This document shows positions 1 through 11,449 of a stretch of 64,000 bases of DNA, piece by piece. Under the pieces are notes generated by a model, which was not told where the DNA came from, made no database searches, and saw only the letters and a program-made list of their open reading frames with translations. This DNA comes from Talpa occidentalis. Lineage: Eukaryota; Chordata; Mammalia; Eulipotyphla; Talpidae. Within the stretch, counting starts at the first letter, position 1. Each line of letters opens with the position of its first letter. A program made the translations under genes and the position numbers. The stretch spans positions 67,047,730 to 67,111,729 of the forward strand of contig NW_023604295.1 in assembly GCF_014898055.3 (NCBI RefSeq), written 5' to 3'.

Positions 1-371
1 AGAGGAATTTTAGTGGGATAGTTTGAGCTTGAGTTTCCCCAAGCCAAATTGTAGTAGGTTGACAAGTAACAAATAAGGAAGGAAAAAAAATATAGAATAT
101 AGTTTCCAGAAACTTAGGTTTGACAGGAAAGAAATAAAAATGTAAAATGAAGACTACCTAATAGTTTTATTTTCAGATGTTGAGCAGATTTTCAGTTTAT
201 TAAGCAGCATTTTTTGGGGGTGTGGAACTCTCTGAGCATGGAAAATAATTTGAAATTGCTAACATTCATATTACATCTTGCTTATTTGTTTGTACCATGA
301 AAGCAAGATTCATGTCTCATCATCTTTATGTATTCCATATACCTGACATAGTGTTTTATACATAGAAAGCA
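1..371. other. Non-coding AT-rich sequence
   Basis: No coding exon, RNA gene or recognisable repeat is seen. Its right end is the left flank of L1 copy A; the 8 bases CTCAATAC at 372-379 are one copy of that element's target-site duplication. Confidence 0.5.
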
Positions 372-379
372 CTCAATAC

Positions 380-437
380 TTTTTTTTTTTTTTTTTTACA
401 TGCACCTCAGCAACATCTTTATTTTTTTTTTTTTTTT
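380..437 (-). repeat. Double poly(A) tail with 24-nt transduced segment
   Basis: On the plus strand the tail of L1 copy A is 18 T (380-397), a 24-nt non-repetitive segment (398-421), then 16 T (422-437). Read on the minus strand, this is the L1 poly(A), an AATAAA signal at 418-423, about 20 nt of unique sequence, and a second poly(A) ending at the target-site duplication. That is the layout expected of a short 3' transduction. An interrupted poly(A) microsatellite is the alternative. Confidence 0.7.
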
Positions 438-491
438 AAATATTAAATTTTATTTTTATATTCCCCATACAATTGCAAACGCCCCATTCTG

Positions 492-531
492 ACCCCAATC
501 CTTCCCCTCCCGCCCCACCCCCCAAAAAGTG
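492..531 (-). other. G-rich tract of L1 3' UTR (copy A)
   Basis: The plus strand is C-rich with several runs of three or more C, so the minus (L1 sense) strand has at least four G-runs separated by one or a few bases. This is a potential G-quadruplex. A matching tract sits at 26046-26078 in copy B. G-rich 3' UTR tracts are a known feature of mammalian L1s. Confidence 0.7.
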
Positions 532-608
532 TCTCTGGTTCATAGTTTTTTGTTGATTTTGATTTTCACTTTCTTATATTCATTTTCCTGGTCCCTTATT
601 TAAGTTTT

Positions 609-3600
609 CTAGATTCCTGCTATGAGTGAGACCATCCGGTATTTAACTTTTTCTTTTTGGCTTATTTCGCTGAGCATGATCCCTTCCAGTGCCATCCATG
701 TTGCTGCAAATTGCATGTGTTTATCTTTTTTGAATGCTGAGTAATATTCCATGGTATATATGTACCACATCTTCTTGATCCAGTCATCTATTTTTGGGCA
801 TTTGGGTTGTTTCCAAAGCTTAGCTATTGTAAACAGTGCTGCTATAAACATAGGAGTGCAGGTGCTCTTTGGAATTGATGTTTCTGTGTCCTTTGGGTAA
901 ATACCTAGGAGTGGAATTGCTGGATCATATGGAAGCTCTATGTTTAGTAGGTCCAGAAATCTCCACACAGCTCTCCATAGTGGTTGGACCAGTTTGCACT
1001 CCCACCAACAGTGCACAAGAGTTCCTTTTTCTCCACATCCTCGCCAACATTTGTTGTTGCTAGTTTTTTTAATATGTGCCATTCTCACTGGTGTGAGATG
1101 GTATCTCATGGTAGTTTTGATTTGCATTTCCCTGATGACAAGTGATGTTGAACATTTTTTCATATGTCTGTTGGCCATTTGCATTTCCTCTTCAGAGAAG
1201 TTTCTTTTTAGCTCTTCTGCCCATTTTTTGACTGGATTATTTTCTTTGTTGTTGCTGAGTCTCATCAGCTCTTTGCAGATTTTTGTGATCAGTCCTTTAT
1301 CATTAGTGTTGGGTGCAAAAATGTTCTCCCAGTTGGTGGGGTTTCTCTTTGTTTTTGTTATTGTCTCTTTTGCTGTGCAGAAGCTCTTTAATTTGATGTA
1401 GTCCCAGCTGTTTATCTTTCTCTTCACTATCACTGCTTTGGGTGATGTGTCTGTAAAGATGTCTTTGATGTGCAAATCCCGTAGTGTTTCGCCTATATTT
1501 CCTTCTATGTATTTTATGGTTTCAGGTCTTATGTCTAGTTCTTTAATCCATTTTGAGTTGATTTTTGTGTATGGTGTGAGGTAGTGGTCAAGCTTCATTC
1601 TTTTGCATGTAGCGACCCAGTTTTCCCAGCACCATTTATTGAACAAACTTTCTTTGCTCCAATGCATAGTCTTTGCTCCTTTGTCAAAGATTAGTTGACC
1701 ATAAATCTGTGGGTTTATTTCTGGATTTTCTATTCGATTCCATTGGTCTGTATGTCTGTTCTTGTTCCAATACCATGCAGTTTTGATGATTATGGCTTTG
1801 TAGTATAGTTTGAAGTCTGGGAGTGTGATGCCTCCATTTCCTTCTTTTTTTTCAGTAGAGCTTTGGCTATTCGGGGTTTTTGGTGATTCCATATGAATTT
1901 CATCAATAATTGTTCTATTTCTTTGAAGAATGCCATTGAGATTTTGATTGGAATAGCATTGAATCTGTATATTGCTTTTGGTAGGATGGCCATTTTAATA
2001 ATGTTTATTCTTCCAATCCATGAGCAGGGGATGTCTTTCCATTTCTTTGTGTCTTCTTCTATTTCTTTTAACAGTGTTTTATAGTTTTCTTTGTATAGGT
2101 CCTTTACCTCTTTTGTTAGATTTATTCCCAAATATTTGATTTTTTTTGTTTCGATAATAAAAGGGGTGGTTTTTTTGATTTCTTCTTCTTCAGATTTATT
2201 GTTTGTGTATAGGAAGGCTACTGACTTTTGCGTGTTGATTTTGTATCCTGCCACTTTACTGAATTGATTGATGAGTTGAATTAGTTTTTCTGTGGAGATT
2301 TTGGGGTTCTCTATGTATATTATCATATCATCTGCAAATAGTGATAGTTTGACTTCTTCTTTTCCTATTTGGATTCCTTGGATGTCTTTCTCTTGTCTTA
2401 TTGCTCTGGCTAGGACTTCCAGTATTATATTGAAAAGCAGTGGTGAGAGTGGACATCCTTGTCTTGTTCCAGATCTTAATGGAATTGCTTTCAGCTTTTC
2501 ACCATTGAGAATGATACTGGCTGTTGGCTTGTCATAGAGGGCCTTTATGATGTTGAGGTATGTTCCTTGTATCCCAAGAATTTCAAGGGCCTTTATCATG
2601 AATGGGTGTTGCACTTTGTCGAAAGCTTTCTCAGCATCTATTGATATTATCATATGGTTTTTATATTTCTTTTTGTTGATGTGTTGGATAACGTTGATTG
2701 ATTTTCGGATGTTAAACCATCCTTGTGCCCCTGGAATGAATCCAACTTGGTCGTGGTGAATTATCTTATGGATACATTGTTGGATTCTGATAGCTAAAAT
2801 TTTATTGAGGATTTTTGCATCAGTGTTCATTAGGGAGATTGGCCTATAGTTTTCCTTTTTTGTGTTGTCCTTATTCGGTTTTGGTATTAGTGTAATATTG
2901 GCTTCATAGAACGTGTTTGGTATTGTCCCTTCCTTCTCAATTTTTTGGAAGAGTTTGTGAAGGATAGGCACTAATTCGTCTCTGAATGTTTGGTAGAATT
3001 CATTTGTAAATCCATCAGGTCCTGGGCTTTTGTTTTTGGGGAGGTTTTTAATTACCATTTCAATTTCGCTGCTTGTAATTGGTCTGTTTAGGTGTTCTAT
3101 TTCTTCTTTATCTAGCTTTGGGTGATTGTAGAGTTGTAGGAATTTGTCCATCTCCTCTAGATTGTTGAACTTGTTTCCATATAACTGTTCATAGTAGTTA
3201 CTGATTATTCTTTTGATTTCTGCTGTGTCCGTTGTGATTTCTCCTCTTTCATTTATGATTCTGTGTATTTGTGCTTTCTCCCTTTTTCCTTTGTGAGCCT
3301 GGCTAGGGGTTTGTCTATTTTATTTATTTTTTCAAAGAACCAGCTCTTGGTTTCATTGATCTTTTGGATTGTTTTTTTAGTTTCAATTTCATTTATTTCT
3401 GCTTTGGTTTTTATTATTTCTTTTCTTCTACTGGTTCTGGGGTTTTTTTGTTGTTCTTTTTCTAGATCTTTGAGCTTCGAGATTAGGTTGTTTCTTTGAG
3501 TTCTTTCTTTTTTTTTGATGTGAGCTTCTATTGCTATATATTTTCCTCTTATTACTGCTTTTGCTGCATCCCATACATTTAGGATATTGGTGTCCTCCTT

Positions 3601-4433
3601 GTCATTCAATTCAAAGAATTTTTTAATTTCTTCTTTGATCTCCTCGTTAGTCCAGTGGTCTTCCAGTAGTGTGGCTTTTAATCTCCATGAGGTAGGATAG
3701 TTCCTTGCCTTCTTTTTATGATTTATTTCTAGTTTGATGCCTTCGTGGTCAGAAAAGATGGTTGGTATGATTTCAATCTTGGTGTATCTGTTGATGTTTG
3801 TCTTGTGCCCCAGTATGTGATCGATCCTGGAGAATGATCCGTGTGCGCTTGAGAAAAATGTGTACTCCGTTTTTTTTGGGTTTAGTGTTCTATAGATGTC
3901 TGTTAAGCCCAAATGCTCTAGGTCCTTATTTAGAGCTTTAGTTTCTTTACTTATTTTTTGTCTTGTTGATCTATCCATTGTTGATAGTGGTGTGTTGAAG
4001 TCTCCCACTACATATGTGTTTTCTCTGATGTCTGTTTTCAGAGAGGACAACAGTTGTCTGATATATTTTGGTGCTCTTTCGTTTGGTGAGTATATGTTAA
4101 TGAGTGTTATTTCTTCTTGAAGTATTGTCCCTTAATCATAATGTAGTGACCATTGGGGTCTCTTTTTATTTTTTTGAGTTTGAAGTCTGTTTTATCTGAT
4201 ATAAGTATAGCTGTTCCTGCTTTCTTTTTTGGCCCATTTGCTTGTAGGATTGTTTTCCATCCTTTGACTTTGAGCCTATTTTTATCTTTTGTAGCTAAAT
4301 GTGTTTCCTGGAGACAGCAAAAGGTTGGGTTTTGTTTCTTAATCCAGGCTGCAACTCTGTGTCTTTTTATTGAAGAGTTTAGTCCATTTACATTTAGAGT
4401 TAATATTGATATGTTAGCATCTGTATTTGCCAT
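609..4433 (-). pseudogene. L1 copy A ORF2 (endonuclease / reverse transcriptase), frameshifted
   Basis: ORF2p normally nicks target DNA and reverse-transcribes L1 RNA. The start codon is at 4433. The endonuclease part shows LNVNGLNSSIKRHRVAAW, a QETHL motif, VVGDFN, RIDHILG and SDHEGI. The RT part shows [33 protein letters not shown] and the catalytic FADD. The C-terminal Cys-rich segment [18 protein letters not shown] lies near 1000-1050. Relative to copy B there are single-base indels near 4130, 3285 and 1855 that split the frame into four blocks (4433-4107, 4050-3253, 3151-1790 and 1892-609). No in-frame stop interrupts the last block. Nonfunctional as it stands. Confidence 0.93.
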
Positions 4434-4508
4434 TATGTTTGTCTTTCCTTTGATTTTATTTATTTATTCTTTTAATAACTTTTTTTTTTTTTTTGGTCTT
4501 CTTTGTTG

Positions 4509-5534
4509 TTATTCGTCCCTCTGAGGTTCTGGCTTTAGGATTCCTTGTAGTATTTTTTGGAGTGGGGGTTTAGTCGCAATGAAATTCCGGAGTTTCTCTT
4601 TGTCTGGGAAGGTCCATATTCTTTCTTCATGGAGGAAAGAGAGCTTTGCGGGATAGAGTATTCTTGGTTGGCATGTTTTCTTGGAGTCTGTTGACTATGT
4701 CCCTCCACTCTCTCCTTGCCCGTAGTGTTTCTTCAGAGAAGTCTGATGTCAGCCTGATTGGTTTTCCTTTGAATGTTATCTGTTTCTTCCCTCTTGTCAG
4801 CTTCATTATTTTTTCCTTGTCCTGGATTCTTGGGAGCTTTGCTATTATGTGTCTTGCTGTTGTTTTCCTTTCGTCGTGGAAGTTTGGTGTTCTTCTTGCT
4901 TCTTGTATATCAATTTTCAGCTCCTTCTTCTCATTTGGGAAGTTCTCTTCAATTATATCCATGAATATTTTCTCTGTTCCTACATCTCTCTCCTCTCCTT
5001 CTGGAATTCCTATAACTCTTATATTTCCTTTCCTCATGGAGTCAGATAGTTCCGAAGTCTTTCTTCATTCTTTTTCCTTCGTACTTCTCTTTCCTTTTCT
5101 GTTTTGGTTCTTTTTATTTCTGTGTCTTCAAGATTACTTATTCGTTCTTCCATTTCATCTATTCTGCTTTCATTGCTTTTCCCAGAGTTCTTTAGTTCCT
5201 CCATTAATTCTTTGATCTCCTGCATTTCTCTTACTTCCCTCTTTAGGGACTCAATTTCCTTCTTCTGATCTATCACTTTTTTAATCATGGCAATTTTAAA
5301 TTCTCTTTCTGGAAGGCTCAGAAGTTCTTCCAAGTTGCTGTCGTTGCAATCTGGGGAGTGGTTTTCTTTTTGTGGTGTGCTTCTTTCCTGAGGAGTTTTT
5401 AGGTTGCGTGTGGTTCTTCTACTCCCTACTGTCTGTTTTCTAATTTGTCGTATGCGTTGGGACACTGTGTTGCTCGGACTGACTGACATCTTGGGTGAAC
5501 TTCTCCGCTCCCCTCTGGCTCTTCCAGGAGCCAT
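4509..5534 (-). pseudogene. L1 copy A ORF1 (RNA-binding chaperone), two frameshifts
   Basis: ORF1p is the trimeric RNA-binding protein of the L1 ribonucleoprotein. The start is at 5534 (MAPGRARGERRSSPK). A coiled coil (QKKEIESLKREVREM) is followed by the RRM-like segment beginning GNIRVIGIPEGEERD and by the REWRDIVNRLQEN region. Against copy B, one base is missing near 5055 (GGG to GG) and two near 4677, so the frame breaks before the RRM and again in the C-terminal domain. The expected stop is at 4509-4511. The coiled coil is 21 residues (three heptads) shorter than in copy B. Confidence 0.92.
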
Positions 5535-6734
5535 CTCTGTCTTCTGGGGGAGCTTTCTGCTGGTTTTAGGCAGTTTTTACTGAAGAAATGTCCCTGTTCT
5601 CAAATGGCGAAGCGGGATGCAGTCCCTGCGCCTCCGGTTTCAGGCACACTCTTCTGCGCACCCGGTCTGCCCCGGACGTGGGTGCCTGCTCCCTCTGTGG
5701 GCTCAGACTGCTGGTCGGAAGGGGCCTGGCGTGGAATAACTTCCCGGCTGGCCACTGGGTCCGCCAGAAACCTTCTGCCCTTTTCAAGCAGTCTTAAGAA
5801 ATGTCCTGTTTTATAGGGTGTTAGTGAATTTTTTTTCCTGGTCGCTAGGTGGCGCCAGAGATCTCTCCTATTGTCCTTGGGGGGCTGTTTTTCGCCTCCC
5901 CCCACCCCGTGGGACAGAGAACAGAGCGGGAATGGTAGGGTACACCTCAACAGCTTTGGGGTGCTGTGTCTGCCTTGTGCCCCACCGTCGTGGAGAACCC
6001 ACGCCCCGAATTTTCGTGCCCCGGGTCTCAGTTCGAAGCCCTCAGTTCCAGGACGCGGGCTGTAGCCCAGTTCAGTGGCGCGGGAATGGCGCCTTTTGCA
6101 CAGCTCCCGTGCCTGGGCGCCTGGTTCCTGCTCACTCAGGGAGGGACCTTCACCTCAGTGAGGACCTCCGTGCGTCTCCCCGCAAGCCTAGGTCGCAGGC
6201 GCGGGGACCTGGGCAGCTGCGATCCCGGTCTGCACTTGCTTTTCAAGCTCCCCTAGCGCGCCGCGTTTCCGCGCCAGCTTACCGGCAGCCCGGGCTGTGT
6301 GCGCGTCTCCCGGGGTCTTTGTTCTTCTCTAATGGCGCCAGGAGCCGTTCGCTCACCGCCGCGGCGGATCCTGCAGGGTTCGCCTCAGCTCCCGTTCCCG
6401 GGGTGTGGTGGCTGCAATAGTTCCTTTCCACTCACAGTCCCGCTTGCTGCGTCCTTTGTTCTTGTGGGCCGTTTTGGTGTGTTGTTTCCTCCTCTCTGCC
6501 GGTCGGAGAGTGCTGCCTCTGTGGGCGGGGGAGGGGAGCAGGGTTCTGCGCTTCCCTCCCTTCTAGTCCTCTTTTATGGCCACTTTCTTCTTCGGGCAGT
6601 TCGCTGGCGTCACCCGTTTATCTTCCGTGTCCCACTTCTCACTGGGACCTGCCGCTTTTCCTCCCTATTCACTTTTTTTAATGGGAGATCTTACTCGCAG
6701 CGTCTCCTCGCCGCCATGTTGCTCCGCCCCCTCC
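5535..6734 (-). promoter_or_regulatory. L1 copy A 5' UTR / internal promoter, CpG-rich
   Basis: About 1.2 kb, much richer in GC and CpG than its surroundings, between the L1 5' end and ORF1. It is collinear with 19809-20973 in copy B. No tandem monomers of mouse type are seen. Several open frames lie here on both strands. Two antisense ones (plus-strand 5604-5816 and 5966-6256) have counterparts in copy B and are discussed as a finding. Confidence 0.85.
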
Positions 6735-6742
6735 CTCAATAC

Positions 6743-9414
6743 ATTTTTGATGAGAGAACCAGAGTTTTCTCAAGATGCCCTTCTCCCAAAGATTCCTTAT
6801 CTCAGCATTTTGTATGCTCTGCCATTTACGAGTATAGTTAGTTCCTCAAGTTTCTGATCTTAGGCTACTGTGAAGTGAAAACTTCCTTCAACCCTTGAGT
6901 AATATAAAAGTGAAACATGCACATATCAAATCTAAATGAGTTTCTAGGAGTAAATGAGGCTGAGTAAATGAGTTTCTAGGAATAAAAATGTGCATCAAAT
7001 ATAGCAGGCCCAGAAGTGATTACTGGGTCTACAGAGGCGCCAACATTGTCAATCCAGAAAGTTTACTGAACTCAAAATAATTGAGTTTCTCTATATGGCA
7101 AAAATATTTTTATGTATCATTTGCATGGGAAAAGCTCATGCTCATATGTAAAATTTATACTTACAATGAAAAGACCAATTCAGGTAGACAGATTGTGTAA
7201 AGGTCCTGCATATCTATATTTGGAAATATAAAGGAACTCATGAGAGCATGGCATAGAAGATGACTTGCTGCCAGTTTCTTATTTAATCACCTCAAACCCA
7301 AACAATCACACCCCTCAGTAAGCATGGTCTTCACTTACTCAGGCCATACTGTTGACTCCACTGGAACTAACATGAGCTAGCTGGTTCTCAAAGTGAGTAC
7401 CTGCACATCAGTATCATTAAGGAACTAAGAAACGCAAGTGTCTTGAGGGGTTGCAGGTGGGTCTCGATCTATTACAGCAAGCCCTCCAAATAATGTAGAT
7501 GCACTTGAAGTTTGAGAACCAGAGATCTAGTGGATGAAATGGGTTTAAATTACAAAGTGGCAGATTTCCACTCAACATAAGATTGTTCTTTATGAAATAG
7601 ATACTTTTTTGGTTACTCAGTTTTTAAATCATTTCATTAGAAGACTTTCCAAATTCAAAAGTAGAAGGTAATTTTACCCCTTTGTTACTATCCCCCCAAA
7701 ACAATGAAAAGGTTTTCAATAATTAATTCACTTTCTCCTTTTTAATTTTGTTAGATGTAACAATAGTATAATTGTTTTGTTAGAAAATCCCTCCTTCACT
7801 AAAAAAAAAAAGTTGAAAAAAAACATATCTGGGACTTTCTTTTAAAAAGAACTATTAATAATTATAATTACCCCCACATTAAATAAGCTATCTAGGGAGA
7901 TAGTGACCTCCCTCTTACTGAATATGTTCTTAAAAATTAGGTAACTATTTGTAAGAAATAGTATAGAAGAAATTTCTACATTACTTTTTAGGGAGCAATA
8001 GATAATCTCTATAATCTCTTCAAACTCTAATCCATATAATTATAAAATGAAGTGTGTTATTTATTTTAAAGATCTTTAAATTACCAACAAATTTCTCACT
8101 AAAATTACTAGTAGAAAGTATAAACAAATATCTATTTATATGTAAATGCTAGACATGAATAATGTCATTAACTAAAATGTCTATATAATTATAATATTAG
8201 AAATTCAGATTTCAAATTATTAAACCAAATTTTACATGTAATCACTATAATCATCACAGATGCATTGCAGAAATAATCATTTCTTAATACCTGAGACACT
8301 ATGTAAATATCTACATTACAAACAGTTGAAGAATATATCCCACATTCATGGAACAGAATAAGATTGAGTGTCAAAATATAAAATAAATGTTACTGAATAA
8401 CTTACCATTTTCAAAATGCCAACTTTGTGGTTCAAGGACATGGCCCCCTTTGAAGCACATAACAAGGAGATTACATTTCTCATGAATCACAGAAAACATC
8501 TAGATCTGAGATGATAGTTGGATTTTACCTCTCTTTCTAATGCCAATTGATTAGGAATGGTGCCTGGAAAAATGTATTCAAGAATGTGTGACCTCCTTTG
8601 AGCTCAGTGGGAAAGAATGAGAAGATTGATTATGGGTGTCCGTTATGGTTTGGTGTTGAAGGAGGGTGGAGGAGTTTGGAATCAAGTATTTGCCAACCCC
8701 ATTGTGGACTATTAAACATTTACATTCTAGAAACCTTCTTTCCAGCTTCCCCACCATCTTGACTAGTTATAAAATCTCTACTTATTCATACTAAGACTGT
8801 TAGCTTTACTCTGGAACATATCCTGTTCCCACAAAAATAATATATATTATTTTTAGTAGGTAAAAGCACTTTCTTTTCAGATTTGTAAAGACAGAGTGGT
8901 ATTCCAGACTTCCTTTCAACAGATAGCTATCATCCATCATCAGTATAATACTAATGAAGAAGGATTACAAGGTCAACCCAGAAAACATTAATTTGGGAAA
9001 AGAGAAAACAGAATGGCATGGATAATAACAGTCCCCCTCAAGCTCCCCCGCCCCAAATGCTGATTGGGTGTTCTTCCTGATATCTTGGTCCATTGGTGCC
9101 CCTTGACTCATCCTGAAAAGTGATTCAAATTCCCCTTTTTGTGCCATCAGCACAGCTGTTAACTCCCACTGCTGGCATCTGCCCCAGTAGCCCCTGAAGC
9201 CCTTGCATAGCCAGCCCCTCCTGGCATCAGTGGTAACATCTTAACATCTTATTTCCAAAAATTCTAATTATACACAATTTCTAGGAGCTTACATAATTAA
9301 TTAAAGGGAAACCAGATAATCAGATAATTCTTATATAATTGTAAAAGCAAGGCCAAGACTTTCCAAGTTAAGGGTGCAATGACCCCTCAAGGCTAGTGAT
9401 GTGTCTCTTTCTTG

Positions 9415-9418
<4 letters not shown>
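6743..9418. other. Intergenic, no gene seen
   Basis: About 2.7 kb of AT-rich sequence. Apart from a hAT/MER20-like fragment at 7381-7535, I see no coding exon, RNA gene or repeat that I can name. The small ORFs here lack any coding signature. Confidence 0.5.
7381..7535. repeat. Ancient hAT-type DNA transposon fragment (MER20-like)
   Basis: The segment starts with TGGTTCTCAAAGTGAG, contains CATCAGTATCATTAAGGAAC, and ends with GTTTGAGAACCA. These are diverged terminal inverted repeats of the 'TCTCAAAcTTT...agTTTGAGAAC' type I associate with MER20/MER5-class elements. The family name is from memory. Confidence 0.5.

Positions 9419-9457
<39 letters not shown>
9419..9457. repeat. (CT)n microsatellite
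   Basis: An uninterrupted CT dinucleotide run of about 19.5 units, followed by a CT-rich tail to about 9485. Likely length-polymorphic. Confidence 0.97.
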
Positions 9458-9461
<4 letters not shown>

Positions 9462-9871
9462 GCCTGCTCTCTTGCTCTCTTTCTTTTTTATTTTTGCAAG
9501 TGTCCCATCAGGCTTCTGCTAGGAACACAATCTCTGCTCAGAGTATAAATTGAGGGTTTCACTTCTCTGCACTCTTCTCAAGGAGAAGTTATTTTTTTCC
9601 CCTCCTACTCCTCTTCTCAGTAGGCATGAAGGTCACAATTCTTCCTCACACCATTATGAAAATGCTGAGCTCTGAATCTCATGCCATCAGATTATGCCAC
9701 ATAAAGTCCTCCTTGTTGCAATCATTTCCAGATCCTAAGTCACTCCCTAGTTCACTATTACTTTCTCCAACTTTGTTCCCATGTCCTGCTAGACTATCAC
9801 TCCAATAACTGACAGCAGCTCCATGCCTTGCCCTCTGTTACTCCAGTGATCAGACTCCCTCACCATTTGCT
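9458..9871. other. Non-coding, nothing recognised
   Basis: Pyrimidine-rich sequence without an identifiable exon or repeat family. Confidence 0.4.
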
Positions 9872-9956
9872 GTGAAGCTGTCTGCAGCCTCTGCAGTGTG
9901 GGTTCGATCCTGGCCAGCCGTGAAGATGCCCACAGGGCACAGCAGACCTCTCCCAG
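9872..9956 (+). mobile_element. tRNA-derived SINE fragment
   Basis: Internal SINE piece with the GTGAAGCTGTCTGCAGCCTC head, a B-box-like GGTTCGATCCTGG and GCAGCAGACCTCTCCCAG. It stops abruptly where MaLR-like sequence begins. It lacks both the 5' end and the poly(A), so it is an old or truncated copy. Confidence 0.75.
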
Positions 9957-10549
9957 ATTTCATATGCTGAAGCTTGGCCTCTAATGTGATGGTATTTGGA
10001 GATGAGGCCCTTGGGAGGTAATTAGGGTTAGGTGAGGTTGTGAGGACGGAGCCCTCAATAGGATTACTGGCTTTATGAGAAGAGATGCCGGAGGGCTTCC
10101 CTGGTGGCACAAGGGATTAAGTCTCAGCACTAGGAAGCTATCAGCAACCACTGCCACATGAGTGCAATCCCCGGCCAGGGAGGTGACCCATATGGCGCAG
10201 CAGACCTCTCCCATCTCGCCCGCTGCTCCCCTCAGCAGTGTATTTCATCAATCCACCTGTTCTGCTCCCCATTCTGTCTCTGGTGAATCTTCTCACCACC
10301 CACCCCACACCTCTGGCCTACACCTCAGCTCTTATATGCATAAATAAATCTTAAAAAAAAAAAAATAAGAAGAGATGCCAGAGACCTTGCTTCCTCTCTC
10401 TCCATGGACACAAGCAGAGCAAGAAGGAGGCTGACCCTGCTGGCACTTTGATCTTAGCCTTCTAATATCCAGAACTATGAGAAATAAATTCCAGTTGTTT
10501 AAGTCACCCTGTCTATCCTGTCTATTTTGTTGTGGCAGCTGAAGCTAAG
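9957..10549 (+). mobile_element. MaLR-type LTR (MLT1/MST-like), split by a SINE
   Basis: Solo-LTR-like sequence with ATGTGATGGTATTTGGAGAT, GGGAGGTAATTAGG, AGAAGAGATGCCAGAG, CTGGCACTTTGATCTTAGCC and GAGAAATAAATTCCAGTTGT near its polyadenylation region. I recognise this as an ERVL-MaLR LTR. Its first bases are missing or displaced by a SINE fragment. A second SINE is inserted at 10094-10367. No internal retroviral genes are seen. Confidence 0.8.
10094..10367 (+). mobile_element. tRNA-derived SINE inserted in the MaLR LTR
   Basis: Full-length copy running from GGCTTCCCTGGTGGCAC to the TAAATAAATCTT poly(A). It has a 16-bp target-site duplication with one mismatch, AGAAGAGATGCCGGAG at 10078-10093 and AGAAGAGATGCCAGAG at 10368-10383. 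Removing it rejoins the LTR. Confidence 0.93.
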
Positions 10550-11066
10550 TCACCCTCTACTCCCGCCAGCACACCCAAAATCTTATCAGCTATGACTACA
10601 TTGCCTTCATAGTATCAATTTCAGGCATCCTATTTTCCAGTCATTACTTCTTATATTTCCATGTCATTCTCTTTAACGCCATGATTCCAAAACTTCTCAG
10701 ACCTACAGTCCATGTTTCCTATAACCTTTTCACTGCTATATCTAATTTTGAGTCCCTTATTTCATTTTTCACACTAACCAAAGGTCCATGTCTCTCACAT
10801 ACACCCTCAACTCTCTCCATTCCCCTTCACTGTCATCTTCCAGAAAAATGCCAACCTCAATTCACTTAATTTTATGCCTACTCCTCACCTGTGCCTAAGA
10901 AAATGAGCATGGGAAAATAAAGCATAACCATCTCTCACTTAGAATATCTGTTCACTAACCCCAAACGGGCATAAAATTCTATCACGAAATTCTGTATTTT
11001 CCTATCCCAGGCAAATTTCTGCTTATCTAAGTATCTATTTCACATCTTCCTCCTTATTTTCAAATA
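10550..11066. other. Non-coding, nothing recognised
   Basis: Pyrimidine-rich sequence between a MaLR LTR and a SINE. It may be a diverged LINE relic, but I cannot assign it. Confidence 0.35.
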
Positions 11067-11078
11067 ATTAACGCTCAC

Positions 11079-11295
11079 GGTTCTCCCCAGTGGCACAGCG
11101 GGTTGAGCGCGGCTGTGAAGCTCTCCGCAGCCCATGGGGGACCTCTCCTGTCTCACCCACTGCTCCCCTCAGCAGTGTATTTCAGTCAGTCTGCCTGTTC
11201 TGCTCCTCACTCTCTCTCTGGTGAATCCTCTCATTCCCCACACCTCTGGCCTCTACCCTGGTTCTTGTACAAATAAATAAATCTTAAAAAAAAAA
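11079..11295 (+). mobile_element. tRNA-derived SINE
   Basis: Same family as the other copies, with an internal deletion in the head: the B-box region is missing between CGCAGCCC and GGGGGACCTCTCC. Tail AAATAAATAAATCTT plus A. Target-site duplication ATTAACGCTCAC (11067-11078) / ATTAACACTCAC (11296-11307). Confidence 0.92.
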
Positions 11296-11449
11296 ATTAA
11301 CACTCACTCCCAGCCAGTGGCCTTAACTCCTATGTTCATAAGAAGTGAATATAATCAGAAAAGAACTTCTTTATTCTCCCACTACCACCATATCTGCCCT
11401 GCCCTTGGCACTTGACACTTGTATCTACCTTTCTATTGTTATAACAACA

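Larger units (their letters stand above)
380..6734 (-). mobile_element. LINE-1 copy A, near full length, minus strand
   Basis: This is a full-length L1 retrotransposon read on the minus strand: 5' UTR (6734-5535), ORF1 (5534-4509), ORF2 (4433-609), then a 3' UTR with a G-rich tract and poly(A). CTCAATAC occurs at both ends (372-379 and 6735-6742) and serves as the target-site duplication. The two duplication copies may extend into the neighbouring T-rich bases. The 5' end begins with the GGGGGCGGAGC / ATGGCGGCGAGGAG signature that also starts copy B at 19813. Both ORFs carry frameshifts, so the copy cannot be autonomous. Long stretches are nearly identical to copy B, so both come from related, fairly young subfamilies. 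Confidence 0.96.

Noticed and set aside
609..4433. Long ORFs as host genes
   Set aside because: They carry L1 endonuclease, RT (FADD) and Cys-rich motifs and belong to L1 copy A; the same applies to 22423-25785 in copy B.
5818..6420. 200-residue plus-strand ORF as an independent gene
   Set aside because: It lies antisense in the L1 5' UTR, where high GC removes stop codons; its full length is not retained in copy B.
9419..9457. Possible CRISPR-like or other regular array
   Set aside because: Simple dinucleotide repeat; CRISPR arrays are not expected in a mammalian genome and no spacer structure exists.
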